Below are positions 58,180 through 64,000 of a stretch of 64,000 nt of DNA, piece by piece. Source of the DNA: Copromyces sp. CBS 386.78. Taxonomy: Eukaryota > Ascomycota > Sordariomycetes > Sordariales > Sordariaceae. A program made the position numbers and the translations under genes. Positions within the stretch are counted from its first letter, which is position 1. The number at the start of each line of letters is the position of its first letter. The notes beneath the pieces were generated by a model. The model did no database searches. It saw nothing but the letters and a program-made list of their open reading frames with translations, and was not told the DNA's origin. The DNA is taken from contig MU839166.1 in NCBI GenBank assembly GCA_030685235.1, positions 1 to 64,000 of the forward strand, written 5' to 3'.

Positions 58180-59638
58180 TTACTGCAGAGTAAAATCCTT
58201 AAAAGTCCACTTCTCCGTAATCTGTTTCTTGGCCTGCTTCTTGTACGGATTGTGTCTCCTCGCCTCCACCTTGCCTCTGAGCAACAGATTCCTGTACCGG
58301 TCCTTGAGCAGGTTACCCTCAGGCTTGAGCAGTCTCAGCGAATCCTGCAGCTCATCCGGCAGGACCAGCTCGAGGTCCTTCTCCGGCAGCTTGAACTTGC
58401 CCAGTTGCCTACGGCGGAGCTCGACGTCGTCGTCGTCATCTTCTTCCAGACTATTAGCCGTGTCGTCTTCGGGGTGGTTCGCGGCCGCTTTTTGGAGCGC
58501 CGCAAGCTGCCTCTCATCCTTCTCGGCGAGTTCCTTGGCGATGTGCTTAACCCTCGCGGCCTCGGCCTCCTTCTTCTTGATGGCCGCCTCGTGCTTCAGA
58601 CGCTGCTCCTCGGCCTTGCGGCGCTTGATCTTGTTGCGCTGGGCTTGCGTCTTGCGCTCCGGCCGCTTCTTCTTGGACGACGACAGACCCTCCGCGTCGC
58701 TGTCGGCCCCTTCCCAGGCGGAATCGTCCTCCCACTCGGACAGCTCAGCCCTCTTCTCGGCGGCTTCGGCCTCGGCACGCGACTTGGCGGCCGCTTCGGC
58801 CTTGAGACGCTCCTTCTCGAGTTCCTCCAGACGTTTTCTCTCGGCCTCCTCGGCCTTGCGCAGCTCCGACTGGTAGCGCTCGGAGTAGTCGGTGAAGGCG
58901 GGATTGTAAGACTTGTCGCCCTTGGGCTTGGGCACGGCAGGGAGCTGCTTGCCGGTGGCGGCGAGAGAGATGGGTTGTTGTGTGAGAGTCTTGGGGGCCT
59001 TGGCCTTGTCGACCTTGGGGAGGAAGTTGTATAGCGTTGACTCGATCTGCTTCTTCTTCTCTTCCTCCGGGTCGGCCCAGGCGTCAAAGGTGGCGTCGAC
59101 GACCTCGACGGTGGTGGCGTGGTGGCCGTCGGCGACGCGCTTCAGGCGGGTGAGTTCCTTCTGGGTGACGTAGGTGGCACGGAGACGCTTGGAGGGCAGG
59201 ACGCCGTCGGTGACCTTGCCGGATGATGTTTCAGAGGCCGGGCGCTTCTTGAGGGAGACGGCGGGAACGGCAGAGCGCTGGGCGAGGATCTCGTCGGCCT
59301 TCAAGGGCTTTCTGAATTGCTTGGGGAGCTTCTTGGTGATTTCCGTGTCGGGCTTGACGTCGATGGCGAAGAGTTCTTCCGACTTCTTTTCGGCAATGAC
59401 ACCACTGTGATGTTCGCGATTCATGTTAACCAATTGGTGTTATGGGTACAACAACAAAAGTATAGCAAAGGGGCATTGGATCGTACCCCTTGATGATCTG
59501 GGCGTTCAACTCATCGAGACCCTGCTCGACATCTGTAACGTCGACATTCTTCCTCCACGCCTTCTTGCCCTTTCTGGACGGTTGCTTGAATTGCTTGGGC
59601 GCTTGGCCATCACCCGACAGAGGTTTTAGAACGGGCAT
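58180..59638 (-). CDS. nop53: 60S ribosome biogenesis factor Nop53
   Basis: Nucleolar factor that recruits the exosome helicase Mtr4 to pre-60S particles for 7S rRNA processing. Exons are 59638-59487 and 59404-58180 (458 aa), with an 82-nt intron. The junction IIKG-GVIAEKKSEELF restores the family sequence. Marks are KGKKAWRKNVDV near the N-terminus, LFAIDVKPD, and a long charged coiled coil (about 210-330, LKAEAAAKSRAEAEAAEKRA). Next come an acidic DDDDDV run and the C-terminal RRRQLGKFKLPE, LPDELQDSLRLLKPEGNLLK and DRYRNLLLRGKVEAR. Divergent from the Rab6 gene. Confidence 0.92.
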
Positions 59639-60532
59639 TTTGGATATATGTGGTGGTGTGTTGTGTTGTGTTGTTGGGTTGACGACTCTGAAAATCAATG
59701 AGTCGAGAGAGGTTCGTTGCAGATAAGAAAATGCAAGTGTCGATACTGGGGTCCTCTGCAGTCAATTCGACTTTCCAGTGGGGTGTGCAACTCAAAATTT
59801 CCACTCCAGCGGCGACAGGAGGGTGCGATAAGATAAGAGACACTAAACCAACACAAGCGCTTCCCCAGCCGTGCTCAGCTGGCAATTATAGAATTCAGCC
59901 AATCAGAGACTGTCATTGCACAAGCCCATGACGGCCGCCAAGCCTTTGGATCGTCTCTTGTCTTTTTTGGTCGAGTGAAGTGTCGACCTGTCTGGGCGCA
60001 GAAAGGCGGCCACTGCGGTGCACTTCCCCCCACTGATCGGAGTGGTCCCCTTTCTCCCGCATGATCCGCTTCGGGGAATTGTTCAGACTTGATTATAGAA
60101 ACAAAAAGACACGTAGAATGGGGCTCACGTGCATGTCAACTGTCGGTCAATGAATCTTCCTACATGATAAAACATTGGAGCATGTCTGCTATATAAAAGT
60201 AAAAGACCCCAGCAACAATCGACTCGGCAACGGGACCCCGACTGGATCCAAAGACCGATCCGATTCCAAGCACTTGTACAAGCACTTGTCTCCATCGCAC
60301 CACTGAGACCACTCAACCGCTGCAACTGGTTCCCGTCCCAGCAATCCATATCCCTCGCTCCAACAGACAACTCTAGACCAACTCCGACCGCCTTAAACTT
60401 TCTGCCACTTAACAACCATCTCTTGAAAGCTTTCCCTTGACCGCGTTTCCTTCAATTCCGAATACCTTCAGCGACAGCTAGCTACCCCGCGAAATATTGT
60501 AACCTAATCCACAACCACATACATCCATCACA
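59639..60532. promoter_or_regulatory. divergent promoter region between NOP53 and the Rab6 gene
   Basis: 894 bp between start codons. A TATA-like TATAAAAG at 60192-60199 lies 335-340 bp upstream of the Rab6 ATG, so a long 5' leader would be needed. CACA/CATC-rich DNA precedes the ATG. Confidence 0.5.
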
Positions 60533-61593
<1,061 letters not shown>

Positions 61594-62939
61594 ACGGTCT
61601 GGTCTGGACTGCCGCCGGGACAGCTTGTCTTGGTGGGAGGGGGAAGACCAAGACCTAGGGAAAGGGGGTGCCGAGGAACGAAATCGTGACTGACGGCTGA
61701 AAAAGTTCTTTGAGGTGGAGTGAAGAGGGGACGGGAGACAGCATGACGGACGATGACCATCATGTTGACGAACGAGATGTTAACGAGGTTAACGAATGTA
61801 ATGGGGAATATGATGATGGATGGATGGATGGATGGATGGGGATATAGAGGTGGGCTCTACTAGACAAGCTGACAAACGGGGAGCAAATAATGAGAACTTC
61901 CAGGCTGTGTGTTTGTGCTTACGGTTTGGCGATCGGAGCATAGCATGCAAGGAGGGGGGTGGTTTGGCATTAAGGCTTATAATAATATGATAAAAGACAT
62001 AATACTTGTATCTACTTGAGTTAAAGCCTCGATGTCTTTGGCTGTTCAACGCAGGTGCTTTGTTGTCTCCTTTTTCCAGTTGAAGATCTGAACACAGAGC
62101 GCAAGGTCGGATTGACATAGCTTCAAATTCAACTGAAGAGTAAAGAGGTCTCGAGCTACGGTAGGTATCAGTGTCACGGTTTTGAATACCTTCTTGTCAA
62201 TTACAGATAATGGAAGATAACCAGCGTCCTAAGTCAAAGTCGCCGAGGCTATGTTTGAAGGGAACATGCGGATGGGTAAAGTGATACCAAGACCGACCAG
62301 TACATTGGCAGAAAGAAAACAACAAGTAACTTCAAATTTTAGGTCTCCCCTGTGTGTGTGTCTGTCTATTAAACGCCAAATTCGCCGATTCCAATTAAGA
62401 AAAAAAAAAAAACGAAAATATGCTTTGCTACTAAAGGTAGATTGATGATGCATGCCCCTGTAAGAAAACCATGGTTCCGAAAAATATCTCCCAATAACCT
62501 AACCTGTGGCGACCAACCAAGGGGTATATATGCCCGAAGCAGCAGCCTGCTAATCCATTGCTCCGGTTTGTGGTTCCAAAACCAACAGTGCTGTGTTGTT
62601 GCTGTCCGTTCCTCTTTCTGTCATTGTCGATTCTTTTTTACACCGAACCCGTTTTTTTGTCCTAGTTGGCTTTTTTTGCTGGCAAGTCAACTAACGAACG
62701 AAACAGGTCTCAGTGGCGAGGAAAGGCCGCCGCCTAAGAAAAACACAGCTAAACCCTTCCCCACATGGAGGTATCGACAGCCGCGTGGGAGCGAGTTTGT
62801 CCAGAAAGTAAAACAAACAACTTTAGTGATCCCGACGAGAAAAGAGGTGGCTGGTTCCGGTTGTGTTGGTGATGGAGGTGGTGGTGGTGGTGGTGGTCGC
62901 GGTCGCGGTCGCGGTGGTAATAGTACTGATGCTCGTCGC
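61594..62939. other. convergent 3' region of the Rab6 gene and RLP24
   Basis: About 1.35 kb with an ATGG tetramer array (61815-61838), an A-run (62399-62412) and a GGT/GGTCGC array (62876-62915). The last gives a long spurious frame. No gene supported. Confidence 0.55.
61815..61838. repeat. (GATG)n tetramer array
   Basis: Five to six GATG/ATGG units in the 3' flank of the Rab6 gene. Confidence 0.9.
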
Positions 62940-63693
62940 TCAGTCGGTGTCCATCTCGTCATCGTCGTTAACGTCCTCGAAATCGTTCTCGTCGTCGTCG
63001 TCGTCATCCTCAACAACGCCTCCAGCAACGCGCTCCGAGATCTCTTCCACGCCGCCGTCTGTCCTGACGCGGAGCCTCTTGACCTCGCCGCCGAACGCCT
63101 TGGTCTTCTTGCTGGCCGCCTTCTTGGCCAGCTCCTCGCGCTCGAGCTCCTCGACGTCCTGGCCGGTTTCCTTGGCGAGCTCGGCCAGTCTCCTCTTCTC
63201 GGAGCCGCGCAGGCGGGGGAGGAGGTGCTCGTTCTCGGCGACGAGCTTGCGGGCGGCGGCGACCTCGCGGGCGCGCTTGCCGGCCAGGCGGCGCTTGTAG
63301 AAGATGCGCTCGCGGCGCTGGCGGATCTCCGAGATGCGCTCCATGGCCTTGACCGTCTTCTGGAAGAGCTCGCGGTCGTAGCGGACGGGCACGTTGCGGC
63401 GGGCGGCGAACTGCAGGGTGCTGTCGACCACCATCTCCTTGCCGGCGTTCTTGCGGTAGGCCTTGGTCCACTTGAGCTTGCGGGGGTTGCGCTTCATCTT
63501 GAAGTTCTTGTGGCATTTGGAGCGGCAGAAGCGGAAGGACTTGCCTGGACGTGGAAGACTGGTTAGCATTGGGACATTGATGGGGGGTGATGATGGGAAC
63601 TAAGGACAGGAACGTACCATCGTTACGCATAAAGGTAATGCCCTTGGAGGGCCAGGCCGGACGGCCGCAAAAGAAACAGGGATCGACACGCAT
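62940..63693 (-). CDS. rlp24: 60S ribosome biogenesis factor Rlp24
   Basis: Placeholder for ribosomal protein eL24 on pre-60S particles; its C-terminus recruits the AAA ATPase Drg1/Afg2, which removes it in the cytoplasm. Exons are 63693-63618 and 63544-62940, giving 226 aa, with a 73-nt intron. The L24e zinc site is complete: C6, C9, C32 and C36, in CFFC and FCRSKC. Core motifs include [20 protein letters not shown], then [18 protein letters not shown] and [14 protein letters not shown]. The acidic Asp-rich C-terminus ([20 protein letters not shown]) separates it from the ribosomal protein eL24 itself. Confidence 0.94.
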
Positions 63694-64000
63694 CTTGACG
63701 GGTTATTGTGGTGGTTGGTGGTTGAGGTGAGGAAGAAGCAGCGAGCCGGGTGTGGGATGGGCTCGTTGTCTTTTTCGGGGGGGAAGCAAGTAACAAAAAG
63801 TCAACAACAGCGGAACGGTCCAGGGCGCCGCTTCTGAAAATTTCTGGATGTCGGTGTTGGAAAAAGAAGTGGGGCGGAGGGGACGCTTGGCTTATCTTAG
63901 CACTATTGTGTTATCAGTGGGTGAGGTTCGGGTTAGGGTTGGATGTGCGTTAGTCAAACAAATGTCAACCGGCAACTTGCCTCTAAGAGTTTCCTTGGCC
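63694..64000. promoter_or_regulatory. upstream region of RLP24
   Basis: About 300 bp of promoter/leader cut by the window end. A GGGTTAGGGTTGG stretch near 63927 resembles the telomere repeat by chance or as a binding site often seen upstream of ribosomal-type genes. Confidence 0.4.

Noticed and set aside
62442..63566. 374-codon plus-strand frame opposite RLP24
   Set aside because: Mirror of the GC-rich RLP24 coding strand extended through a GGT/GGTCGC repeat; RLP24 is the real gene.
63925..63940. GGGTTAGGGTTGG resembling telomere repeat
   Set aside because: Only two units inside a gene-dense region; no telomere or subtelomere context.

Overview
The window is nuclear DNA from a filamentous ascomycete, most likely a Sordariales fungus close to Neurospora. 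It has short introns (mostly 47-110 nt) with GT..CTAAC/CTGAC..AG signals, GC-rich third codon positions, complex I and an alternative NADH dehydrogenase of the fungal type, and a C-to-T-eroded AT-rich block at the left end that looks like repeat-induced point mutation (RIP). I rebuilt 22 intact protein-coding genes by splicing by hand. I also see one probable broken HET-domain gene and one orphan coding-like exon. I saw no tRNA, rRNA or CRISPR.

Layout, left to right. 1-2703: a RIP-eroded relic and its repeat-rich flank. 2704-7511 (-): INCENP/Sli15, divergent from RAD18 (+, 8296-9869). RNase H2 subunit C (-, 10541-11194) is divergent from a cyclopropane-fatty-acid synthase (+, 13044-14833). 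The MYST acetyltransferase Esa1 (-, 15457-17082) shares a promoter region with the exonuclease Rex4 (+, 17625-18914). Then come a PLP aminotransferase (-, 19266-21349), a large RGG/coiled-coil protein of unknown function (-, 22874-26729), and ATP synthase subunit f (-, 28461-29378), which is divergent from the complex I 21-kDa subunit (+, 29836-30749). Gid8 (-, 31760-32955) is followed by the HET relic at about 33.7-34.4 kb, uridine kinase (+, 35729-37644), the Ca-binding external NAD(P)H dehydrogenase (-, 38529-40620) and a GPI-anchored wall protein (-, 42072-42905).

After a gene-poor 3.9 kb stretch come a prenylated ubiquitin-fold protein (+, 46827-47820), the proteasome chaperone Ump1 (-, 49255-49935), a soluble twin-ABC ATPase (+, 50503-52566), EMC4 (-, 53518-54225), a beta-adaptin (+, 55095-57684), Nop53 (-, 58180-59638), a Rab6/Ypt6 GTPase (+, 60533-61593) and Rlp24 (-, 62940-63693).

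Most genes are housekeeping: respiration (subunit f, 21-kDa subunit, NDE), 60S ribosome assembly (Rex4, Nop53, Rlp24), genome maintenance (INCENP, RAD18, RNase H2, Esa1), membrane traffic (Rab6, beta-adaptin, EMC4) and protein turnover (Gid8, Ump1). No operon-like pathway cluster is visible. The notable large-scale pattern is near-strict alternation of gene strand: 18 of 21 neighbouring pairs switch. The most unusual local signal is the RIP block, where CpA is almost gone from the + strand while TpG survives several-fold more often.
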